NCBI GenBank assembly: GCA_902492855.1
Contig: CABUMU010000126.1
Coordinates: 1-5,308, forward strand
Direction of reading: 5' to 3'
Length of the DNA: 5,308 nucleotides
DNA from: an uncultured Collinsella sp.
GTDB lineage: Bacteria; Actinomycetota; Coriobacteriia; Coriobacteriales; Coriobacteriaceae
Shown here: positions 1 to 5,308 of the stretch, piece by piece
Position numbering within the stretch: position 1 is the stretch's first letter
How the letters are laid out: the number at the start of each line of letters is the position of its first letter
Program-made: the position numbers and the translations under genes
The notes under the pieces: model-generated
What the model was told of the DNA's origin: nothing
What the model saw: only the letters and a program-made list of their open reading frames with translations
Databases searched by the model: none

Positions 1-12
1 AAAGGACTTTGT

Positions 13-813
13 ATGGGACTTTTCACTGGTAAGACCGTGATCGTCACCGGCGGCGGCAAGGCCACGCTTAAGGACGGCTCCGCTGGTTCCATCGGCTACG
101 GCATCGATATCGCATTTGCCAAGGAGGGCGCGAACCTCGTCATCACCGGCCGCAACGTCGCCAAGCTCGAGGCTGCCAAGGAATCCCTCGAGGCCGAGTA
201 CGGCGTCAAGGTTCTGCCTGTTCAGGCCGATGTCTCGGCTGGCCAGGACAACGAGGCCGTCGTCCTGAACGTCATCGACAAGGCCATTGAGGAGTTCGGC
301 CGCATCGACGCCGTCGTCAACAATGCTCAGGCCAGCGCCTCGGGCGTGACCATCGCCGATCACACCATGGACCAGTTTAACCTGGCCATTTACTCCGGTC
401 TGTATGCTACCTATCTGTACATGCAGAAGGCCTATCCGCACCTGAAGGAGACCAAGGGCTCCGTGGTCAACTTTGCCTCGGGCGCCGGCCTGTTTGGCAA
501 CTATGGCCAGTGCAGCTATGCTGCCGCCAAGGAGGGCATCCGCGGCCTGACCCGCGTTGCCGCCAACGAGTGGGGCAAGGACGGCATCAACGTCAATATC
601 GTTTGCCCGCTTGCTTGGACCGCTGCGCTCGAGAACTTCCAAGATGCCTATCCCGAGGCGTTCAAGGCCAACGTCCACATGCCGCCGGCAGGCCACTACG
701 GCGACGTCGAGAAGGAAATCGGCCGCGTTGTCGTTCAGCTCTGCGGTCCCGACTTTAAGTACATGAACGGTGAGACCGTCACCCTCGAGGGTGGCATGGG
801 CCAGCGTCCTTAG
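13..813 (+). CDS. Short-chain dehydrogenase/reductase (SDR) family oxidoreductase
   Basis: A 266-residue soluble NAD(P)(H)-dependent oxidoreductase; the substrate cannot be told from the sequence. Seen: an N-terminal beta strand (KTVIVTGGG, residues 7-15), a cofactor loop, NNAQ (103-106, the usual NNAG), the active-site pair Tyr169-x3-Lys173 (YAAAK) and Ser156 exactly 13 residues before the Tyr, as in FabG-type SDRs. The C-terminal ETVTLEGGMGQ matches the family's closing strand. The cofactor loop is unusual: Thr12-Gly13 is separated from GSIGYGI (25-31) by about nine residues more than in FabG, and SIGxGI recalls enoyl-reductase-like divergent SDRs. Arg47 after the second strand (ITGRN) hints at NADPH preference. 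The Asn of the classical tetrad aligns with Gly129. The start is chosen for AAAGGA at 1-6, six bases before ATG. Its upstream neighbour lies outside the window. Family certain, reaction unknown; a FabG-like, hydroxysteroid or sugar-alcohol role are all possible. Confidence 0.93.
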   Translation: MGLFTGKTVIVTGGGKATLKDGSAGSIGYGIDIAFAKEGANLVITGRNVAKLEAAKESLEAEYGVKVLPVQADVSAGQDNEAVVLNVIDKAIEEFGRIDAVVNNAQASASGVTIADHTMDQFNLAIYSGLYATYLYMQKAYPHLKETKGSVVNFASGAGLFGNYGQCSYAAAKEGIRGLTRVAANEWGKDGINVNIVCPLAWTAALENFQDAYPEAFKANVHMPPAGHYGDVEKEIGRVVVQLCGPDFKYMNGETVTLEGGMGQRP

Positions 814-815
814 GG

Positions 816-843
816 GTTACGCGGTTTTTCCAAACCGCGTAAC
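816..843 (+). terminator. Strong hairpin after the SDR gene, possible terminator
   Basis: A perfect 12-bp inverted repeat (GTTACGCGGTTT at 816-827, its complement at 832-843) with a 4-base loop starts three bases after the stop codon. It has four to five T within the stem but no T-tract after it, so it is not a textbook intrinsic terminator. It may instead stabilise the mRNA 3' end or work with Rho. Confidence 0.5.
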
Positions 844-929
844 GGCTCGACGCTGCGCGGTCACCAGGGCGACCGCTCGCTGACGTCGCCAGAGCATCGG
901 CGTTGCCTTGGCTGTTGGAGATGATCTCG
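844..929. other. Non-coding stretch between the SDR hairpin and the palindromic element
   Basis: No gene with a start codon and ribosome site is found here on either strand. The minus strand has an open frame running from about base 954 toward 813 (reading PNDYEIISNSQGNADAL and on) without a start codon. It could be a decayed coding remnant or a chance open frame in GC-rich DNA. I see no promoter, RNA gene or repeat in this part. Confidence 0.4.
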
Positions 930-1070
930 TAGTCGTTGGGGACGTTCTTAAATGACTAGTCATAAGGGACACTCTTGCCGGCACTTGGGGACAGTCCCTA
1001 AGTGCCGGCAGATTGGGACACTCCTTTGCAAGATGGCGCTGAAGAGTGTCCCCAACAACTAGTCGTTTAA
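930..1070. repeat. Nested palindromic repeat element (REPIN/MITE-like)
   Basis: The core 976-1010 is a 35-base near-perfect palindrome: 11-bp arms (976-986 with 1000-1010), one G-T wobble, then GGGAC-A-GTCCC (988-998). Outside it, 948-974 and 1044-1070 form an imperfect inverted repeat (22 of 27 matching) that begins and ends with TTAA and includes GACTAGT. GGGACACTC occurs directly at 966-974 and 1015-1023 and inverted at 1044-1052. A further inverted match links 930-949 with 1042-1061 (17 of 20). TTGGGGAC appears three times (936-943, 985-992, complement at 1048-1055). There is no coding capacity. Small elements built from two inverted hairpin units are typical of REP/REPIN sequences moved by IS200-like RAYT transposases; that link is inferred, as no transposase is in the window. 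Confidence 0.7.
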
Positions 1071-1090
1071 TGCATCAGTTTCTGTCGAGT

Positions 1091-1119
1091 CGGTGCTCTT
1101 TGCGGGTTGCCCGTATAAT
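1091..1119 (+). promoter_or_regulatory. Candidate sigma-70-type promoter of tgt
   Basis: A consensus -10 box TATAAT lies at 1114-1119, 37 bases before the tgt start. The -35 region at the right distance (about 1091-1096) does not resemble TTGACA and there is no TGN extended -10, so only the -10 half is strong. The palindromic element ends 43 bases upstream of the -10 box and could supply or disturb upstream sequence. Confidence 0.5.
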
Positions 1120-1156
1120 GGTTTGCGTATGAACCGCAACCAAGGAGTTCCAGTTT

Positions 1157-2286
<1,130 letters not shown>

Positions 2287-2347
2287 GAGCTGCGGGCGTG
2301 CATGTGGGGGCGTTCGTGCGGTGTCGAGATCGTGTGCCAATCGACCG

Positions 2348-2393
2348 CGCGCAACCGGCGCCGGCCATCGCATGCGCCGGCATCGGTTGCGCG
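2348..2393. repeat. GC-rich stem-loop downstream of tgt
   Basis: An outer 10-bp inverted repeat (CGCGCAACCG at 2348-2357 and its complement at 2384-2393) encloses a two-base internal mismatch and a second 6-bp pairing of GCCGGC copies (2360-2365 with 2376-2381), with a 10-base loop. It starts about 60 bases after the tgt stop. No T-tract follows, so a role as mRNA 3' stabiliser or Rho-assisted end is as likely as intrinsic termination. Confidence 0.45.
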
Positions 2394-2409
2394 ACCGCTG
2401 ACCGATAGC

Positions 2410-2440
2410 TTGCAAGCACTTGATGCATCGTGGGTACCAT
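2410..2440 (+). promoter_or_regulatory. Tentative promoter upstream of the LOG-family gene
   Basis: TTGCAA (2410-2415) and TACCAT (2435-2440) resemble -35 and -10 boxes, but the 19-base spacer is long and the -10 matches only four of six positions. TTGATG at 2420-2425 is another possible -35. If real, transcription would begin near 2447, so the terminator-like hairpin at 2458-2494 would lie in the leader. Confidence 0.25.
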
Positions 2441-2457
2441 ACCGAATAGTTGATGTT

Positions 2458-2505
2458 CGGGCGGGTGTTTGGCGCATGGCGTCGACCCCGCCCGTTTTCT
2501 TTTTC
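2458..2505 (+). terminator. Terminator-like hairpin just before the LOG gene ribosome site
   Basis: An 8-bp all-GC stem (CGGGCGGG at 2458-2465 with CCCGCCCG at 2487-2494) has a 21-base loop and is followed at once by a pyrimidine tract TTTTCTTTTTC (2495-2505). This is the form of a Rho-independent terminator. It ends only six bases before the AGGAG ribosome site of the next gene. No promoter can fit between them, so it either attenuates the LOG gene or lets read-through transcripts set its expression. Confidence 0.6.
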
Positions 2506-2520
2506 TCGATAGGAGTACCC

Positions 2521-3279
2521 ATGATTAAGAATGAGAACGTCGAGGGCGAGCCCGCCTACGACGAGACGTACCGCCGCGGCCCCGTGGTCATGCGCGGCCC
2601 CATGATTCCTAAGGACAACACCTACGCCAACCTGCTGGCGCCCGAGGAGTCGACCGACTGGCTGCATGCTGATCCGTGGCGCGTGCTGCGCATTCAGGCC
2701 GAGTTTGTCGACGGCTTTGGTGCGCTTGCCGAGCTCGGGCCCGCGGTGACCATCTTCGGCAGCGCCCGCACGCCCAAGACCGATCCACTCTACAAGGCGG
2801 CGCGTACCGTCGGCCGCAAAATCGCCCAGCGCGGCGTGGCGGTCATAACCGGTGGCGGCCCCGGCATCATGGAGGCGGCCAACAGGGGAGCGGCGAGCGT
2901 CAACGGCAAGTCAGTTGGCCTTGGCATTGAGTTGCCGCACGAGCATGGGCTCAATAAATACGTGAACCTCGGCATGGACTTCCGTTACTTCTTTGTGCGC
3001 AAGACCATGTTCGTTAAATACAGCTCGGGTGCTATCGTGTTTCCCGGCGGTTTTGGCACGCTCGACGAGATGTTCGAGGTGCTTACGCTGGTGCAGACGC
3101 ACAAGGTCAAGCGCATGCCGCTTGTGCTGGTGGGTACCGAGTACTGGCAGGGCCTATTCGACTGGCTTAACGGTCCGGTGATGGACACCGGTATGATCAG
3201 CCCGCTCGATCCCGAGCTCGTACACATCACCGACGACCTCAACGAAGCTGTCGACATTGTCCTGAGCGGGTTGATGTAG
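2521..3279 (+). CDS. LOG/TIGR00730 family Rossmann-fold protein, putative nucleotide 5'-monophosphate phosphoribohydrolase
   Basis: A 252-residue cytosolic protein of the family long misnamed lysine decarboxylase. Characterised members hydrolyse the N-glycosidic bond of nucleoside monophosphates, releasing base and ribose 5-phosphate (cytokinin activation in LOG, nucleotide turnover in PpnN). Seen: FGSART (79-84), GGGPGIMEA (111-119), FVRK (158-161) carrying the conserved Arg-Lys, and the hallmark PGGFGTLDE (175-183). The motif set is complete, so the enzyme is probably active. It has about 70 residues before the Rossmann core, longer than minimal LOG proteins of about 180-190 residues. The start at 2521 is chosen because AGGAG (2511-2515) lies five bases upstream; an in-frame ATG at 2302 has no ribosome site and would add 73 low-complexity GC-driven residues. 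It is separated from tgt by 234 bases containing a terminator-like hairpin. The natural substrate cannot be read from sequence. Confidence 0.92.
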   Translation: MIKNENVEGEPAYDETYRRGPVVMRGPMIPKDNTYANLLAPEESTDWLHADPWRVLRIQAEFVDGFGALAELGPAVTIFGSARTPKTDPLYKAARTVGRKIAQRGVAVITGGGPGIMEAANRGAASVNGKSVGLGIELPHEHGLNKYVNLGMDFRYFFVRKTMFVKYSSGAIVFPGGFGTLDEMFEVLTLVQTHKVKRMPLVLVGTEYWQGLFDWLNGPVMDTGMISPLDPELVHITDDLNEAVDIVLSGLM

Positions 3280-3312
3280 GGCGAGCGTGCCTGTTGTTGT
3301 AGTAATGAGAAC

Positions 3313-3344
3313 GGCAGATTGATGTTATTTAACATCAGCCTGCC
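3313..3344. promoter_or_regulatory. 32-bp palindrome, likely autoregulatory operator of the toxin-antitoxin operon
   Basis: The arms pair as GGCAG (3313-3317) with CTGCC (3340-3344) and TGATGTT (3320-3326) with AACATCA (3331-3337), with a 4-base ATTT centre; only the two positions between the arms fail or wobble. It ends 12 bases before the -10 box, overlapping the -35 region. RelB/DinJ ribbon-helix-helix antitoxins bind such palindromes to repress their own operon, so this is the natural operator. It could also form a hairpin ending LOG transcripts, but no T-tract follows. Confidence 0.65.
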
Positions 3345-3356
3345 ATCTAAACTGGG

Positions 3357-3362
3357 TATACT
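3357..3362 (+). promoter_or_regulatory. -10 box of the toxin-antitoxin operon
   Basis: TATACT (3357-3362) matches the -10 consensus at five of six positions and lies 30 bases before the antitoxin start. The -35 position (about 3334-3339) falls in the right half of the palindrome and is a poor match to TTGACA, which fits a promoter occluded by bound antitoxin. Confidence 0.5.
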
Positions 3363-3392
3363 GATGCAAAAGACGAGGCGAGGAGGTCGCGT

Positions 3393-3692
3393 ATGTCTAC
3401 TGCAACGGTTAAGCCTACGACGGTTCGCATCGAAGAGGGGCTCAAGGAACAGGCGACTGAGTTCTTGGACTCAGTTGGTTTGAGTCTCAATTCGTATCTC
3501 AACCTTGCTGTTCGGCAGCTGGTAAATCAGCGAAAGATTCCTTTTGAGATTGTAGGAAGGGCGGAAGTGCCCAACGAGGCGACGAGGCGTGCCATGGTAA
3601 TCGCCGAAGCTCATGAGTTGGGGATTTTGCCGGACGATAGCCCGTCATTCAACGACGCTGATGAGCTTATATCGTTCCTCGATGAGGGCTAG
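3393..3692 (+). CDS. Type II antitoxin, RelB/DinJ family
   Basis: A 99-residue cytosolic protein that should bind and neutralise the toxin encoded next and repress the operon. Seen: a short N-terminal beta strand TTVRI (9-13) followed by two helices (about 14-28 and 31-47) in the ribbon-helix-helix pattern. SLNSYLNLAVRQLVNQRKIPFEI (from 31) ends with the IPFEI signature of DinJ/RelB proteins, equivalent to LPFDL in E. coli DinJ. The acidic C-terminal half (DDSPSFNDADELISFLDEG) is the likely toxin-wrapping segment. The start is fixed by AGGAGG at 3381-3386, six bases from ATG 3393. Only two bases separate its stop from the toxin start, so the two are co-translated. Sampled base composition (about 45% GC on one line) is below that of tgt, suggesting acquisition. 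The family assignment is firm; pairing with the downstream toxin is inferred from arrangement. Confidence 0.92.
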   Translation: MSTATVKPTTVRIEEGLKEQATEFLDSVGLSLNSYLNLAVRQLVNQRKIPFEIVGRAEVPNEATRRAMVIAEAHELGILPDDSPSFNDADELISFLDEG

Positions 3693-3694
3693 CG

Positions 3695-4003
3695 ATGTTT
3701 GAGATTAAAGTCGAGGCTCAGTTTAAGGTGGATTACAAACGGACGATGCGCATCCATCCGCAGCTAAAGAGCGAGTTTAAAGCGGCGGTTGCAGAGCTTG
3801 TGGCCCATGGGTCGCTTCCAGCGGAGTACGGCGCCCACGAGCTCTCAAACCCGGGCGGAAACTACAACGGCCACATCGATTTCCACCTATCCGATGGCTT
3901 GGTCGATGTGGTCGTTCTGTACTTGCCGCATAAGACTAATCCTGTGATCCGACTGGTCAGAATGGGCTCGCATCAAGAACTGTTCCAGGGCCCACTGAGC
4001 TAG
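3695..4003 (+). CDS. Type II toxin, YafQ-like mRNA interferase (RelE/ParE superfamily)
   Basis: A 102-residue protein expected to cleave mRNA on the ribosome when freed from its antitoxin. It aligns with E. coli YafQ along its length: LPAEYGAHEL (41-50) carries His48 in place of YafQ His50, DFHLSDG (62-68) gives His64 and Asp67 for YafQ His63 and Asp67, and RMGSHQELF (89-97) gives His93 and Phe97 for YafQ His87 and Phe91. The Trp that follows the Asp in YafQ is Gly68 here. VDVVVLYLP (70-78) is the central beta strand. GAGGG at 3684-3688, inside the antitoxin's last codons, serves as ribosome site six bases before ATG 3695. The gene ends at TAG 4001-4003, just before a large palindrome and a convergent helicase gene. 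The catalytic set is nearly complete, so activity is likely; a ParE-like gyrase role is less likely given the YafQ-type histidines. Confidence 0.88.
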   Translation: MFEIKVEAQFKVDYKRTMRIHPQLKSEFKAAVAELVAHGSLPAEYGAHELSNPGGNYNGHIDFHLSDGLVDVVVLYLPHKTNPVIRLVRMGSHQELFQGPLS

Positions 4004-4016
4004 CCACTCGCTTTTA

Positions 4017-4084
4017 ACTTGCGGTGAAATAGGGACTGATTGGCGGCTGATACGCCAAAAAACAGTCCCTATTCCACCGCAAGT
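4017..4084. repeat. Nested palindrome between convergent genes (repeat element and/or bidirectional terminator)
   Basis: The outer arms 4017-4038 and 4063-4084 pair over 22 positions with one mismatch (A4027 with C4074). Inside, TTGGCG (4040-4045) pairs with CGCCAA (4053-4058) around a 7-base loop, then AAAA. The right arm overlaps the last codons and stop (4069-4071) of the minus-strand helicase gene. It shares ACAGTCCCTA (4062-4071) in the same orientation with the element at 930-1070 (991-1000). Placed between convergent genes it would also end transcripts from both sides. A mobile REP-like origin is inferred from the shared core. Confidence 0.65.
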
Positions 4085-5308
4085 GGTGGGGATGTCCTGC
4101 CTGTTGACGTGGCATCTGGCTTTCCCTTGTGGTTGATTTCGTCTAAGAGCTCCGCTGCGATCTCGCTGTTTTTGAACCTGATGCTGCAGTCTTCTTTCTT
4201 GGGGAAAGCTAGTAGCGGGATCGTTCCGTACCAGATAGTTTCTTCGTCAATTATCGCTGCACACAAACGTCCTTCTGCTCTAATGGCATGCTCGACGTTC
4301 ATTTCTGCCAAAGTCTCGCTTGCATCTTCGCGCGGAGTCGAGGCAATGAAAAACTCAAGAGCAATCCCTCGGGCAGTGGCACCTTTGATTGCATCGCCGA
4401 GCTTTGCGAGGCAGGCGGCGGATGCGTAGGGCGCGGCAATGAAGATGCTCTTGGCGGCGCCAACGATGTCTTCAACCAGAGTCTCTACGGCATTAGCCGG
4501 TTCTATGAGAATGTTTTGATCGGACTGCTCGCTGCCTCCGGTCACGTAGACTTCGTACCCGAGCTTGGCGTAGGTCTTGAGTCTCTTCTGGTACATGCGG
4601 GCGAGCATGGGTATAGATAAATCCACGTAGTCGAATATCTCAACCCGTCGCTTGCCCTCGTGGCTTCTATGGAGCCTGCCCGCCTGCTGCGTGATGCTGC
4701 CGTCCCACGATATCGGCGTGGCAATGAGTAGAGTGTCAAGGTAGGACAGATCGAAGCCCTCGCCCAAAAGGCTTTCGGTGGCGACGATGATTCGATGTTC
4801 ATGCTCGAAGCGGGGAAGACTGCTCAGTATCGTTTTTCTTTCTTTGGCGTCGATTTCCCCGGTCAGGAGAACGGGTTCGTGTCCTTGGTTTTTGAGCATC
4901 CCGAACAGCTCCTCGGCATGCTTTTTCCTTTTAGTCAGCACGAGCGGATGCCGGCCGTTTGACGCAGCTTCGATAGCGTCGTTGACAATCAATTCGTTTC
5001 TAGCTGCATGCGTGCACAGCAGGTCGAGAATCTGATTGAAGTTTGCACCTGGCTCGTAGGCGGGTAGTCGAATTCCAGTAAAACGAGGCCGTACGATGCG
5101 CTGGATGCCCTGCTGAATCGCTTGCGCTTTTGGATCGATAACATAACGGAGCGGGCCGCAGAGCATGGAGAGCGCCCGCGTAAGGCCGTCGGATCGTTCG
5201 GGCGTCGCAGAAAGGCCGTATACGTATTTGGCCGGGGCGGACTTGAGAATAAGCTCGAGCTGTGGTGCGGCGGCATGGTGGCATTCGTCGCAGATAATGA
5301 GGCCGTAA
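4069..5308 (-). CDS. Superfamily 2 DEAD/DEAH-type helicase with C-terminal phospholipase-D-like domain, 5' end outside the window
   Basis: The C-terminal 412 residues are visible; the frame is open to the window edge, so the ATP-binding Walker A part and start lie beyond base 5308. Numbering from the edge: DECHH (7-11, Walker B), LSATP (32-36, motif III), LVLTKR (122-127, motif IV), ATESLLGEGFDL (176-187, motif V) and QQAGRLHRSHEGK (207-219, motif VI with both arginines). All visible ATPase/helicase motifs are intact. After a linker rich in Tyr and Lys, residues about 282-392 form a phospholipase-D-like domain (IFIAAPYAS, then IIDEETIWYG), but the HxKx4D catalytic motif reads R-x-C-x4-D, so nuclease or lipase activity is unlikely. 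The helicase part (DECHH, CGPLRYVID, VRPRF, MLARMYQKR) is of a type I associate from memory with TOTE-like conflict proteins, which carry a primase-like domain N-terminally. The stop codon lies within a palindrome and the gene converges with the toxin gene. Role in defence or DNA repair is inferred. Confidence 0.87.
   Translation of the reverse strand, partial: YGLIICDECHHAAAPQLELILKSAPAKYVYGLSATPERSDGLTRALSMLCGPLRYVIDPKAQAIQQGIQRIVRPRFTGIRLPAYEPGANFNQILDLLCTHAARNELIVNDAIEAASNGRHPLVLTKRKKHAEELFGMLKNQGHEPVLLTGEIDAKERKTILSSLPRFEHEHRIIVATESLLGEGFDLSYLDTLLIATPISWDGSITQQAGRLHRSHEGKRRVEIFDYVDLSIPMLARMYQKRLKTYAKLGYEVYVTGGSEQSDQNILIEPANAVETLVEDIVGAAKSIFIAAPYASAACLAKLGDAIKGATARGIALEFFIASTPREDASETLAEMNVEHAIRAEGRLCAAIIDEETIWYGTIPLLAFPKKEDCSIRFKNSEIAAELLDEINHKGKPDATSTGRTSPPLAVE

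Noticed and set aside
930..1070. CRISPR array or tRNA gene in the repeat-rich spacer
   Set aside because: The repeats are mostly inverted and unevenly spaced, with no regular spacer units; no cloverleaf with TTCRA-type loop was found.
2302..2520. Upstream in-frame ATG at 2302 as start of the LOG gene
   Set aside because: No ribosome site there, the added residues are unlike the family, and the frame would run through the hairpins; AGGAG before 2521 is far better.
4040..4429. Plus-strand open frame opposite the helicase C-terminus
   Set aside because: It starts inside a palindrome, lacks a ribosome site and is antisense to well-supported PLD-like coding sequence.
5164..5166. ATG at 5166 (minus strand) as the start of the helicase gene
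   Set aside because: The same frame continues upstream with the DECHH and LSATP helicase motifs up to the window edge, so the true start is outside.

Overview
The window looks like chromosomal DNA from a GC-rich, host-associated actinobacterium. The class Coriobacteriia, and Collinsella or a close relative, is my best guess. That rests on codon usage, high-GC housekeeping genes, AGGAG-type ribosome sites and the flavour of the proteins. It is an impression, not a database match.

Layout: bases 13-813 (+) encode a short-chain dehydrogenase/reductase that ends in a strong hairpin. Bases 814-1156 hold no gene but carry a nested palindromic element (about 930-1070) directly upstream of a TATAAT box for tgt. 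The tgt gene (1157-2286, +), tRNA-guanine transglycosylase, is split by a frameshift near base 1700: both halves carry intact catalytic motifs but lie in different frames. A 234-base spacer follows, with a GC-rich hairpin and then a terminator-like hairpin lying between any plausible promoter and the ribosome site of the next gene. That gene (2521-3279, +) is a LOG/TIGR00730 nucleotide phosphoribohydrolase-like protein. Next comes a two-gene toxin-antitoxin operon, a RelB/DinJ-type antitoxin (3393-3692) and a YafQ-like RelE-superfamily toxin (3695-4003), preceded by a near-perfect 32-bp palindrome that is the obvious candidate operator. A second nested palindrome (4017-4084) sits where the toxin gene converges with a long minus-strand gene (4069 to the window edge). 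That gene encodes the C-terminal part of a superfamily 2 helicase with DECH and SAT motifs, followed by a phospholipase-D-like domain whose HKD motif is degenerate.

The left part (SDR, tgt, LOG) reads as core metabolism and tRNA modification. From about 3300 onward, hand-counted sample lines fall to roughly 45-48% GC against about 60% in tgt, and the content changes to conflict-type genes (toxin-antitoxin, helicase-PLD). I read this as the edge of an accessory or defence-type island. The two palindromic elements share the 10-mer ACAGTCCCTA and look like members of one small dispersed repeat family. The most notable items are the helicase-PLD gene that runs off the window, the frameshifted tgt, and these nested palindromes. 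No complete new system can be demonstrated from this window alone.
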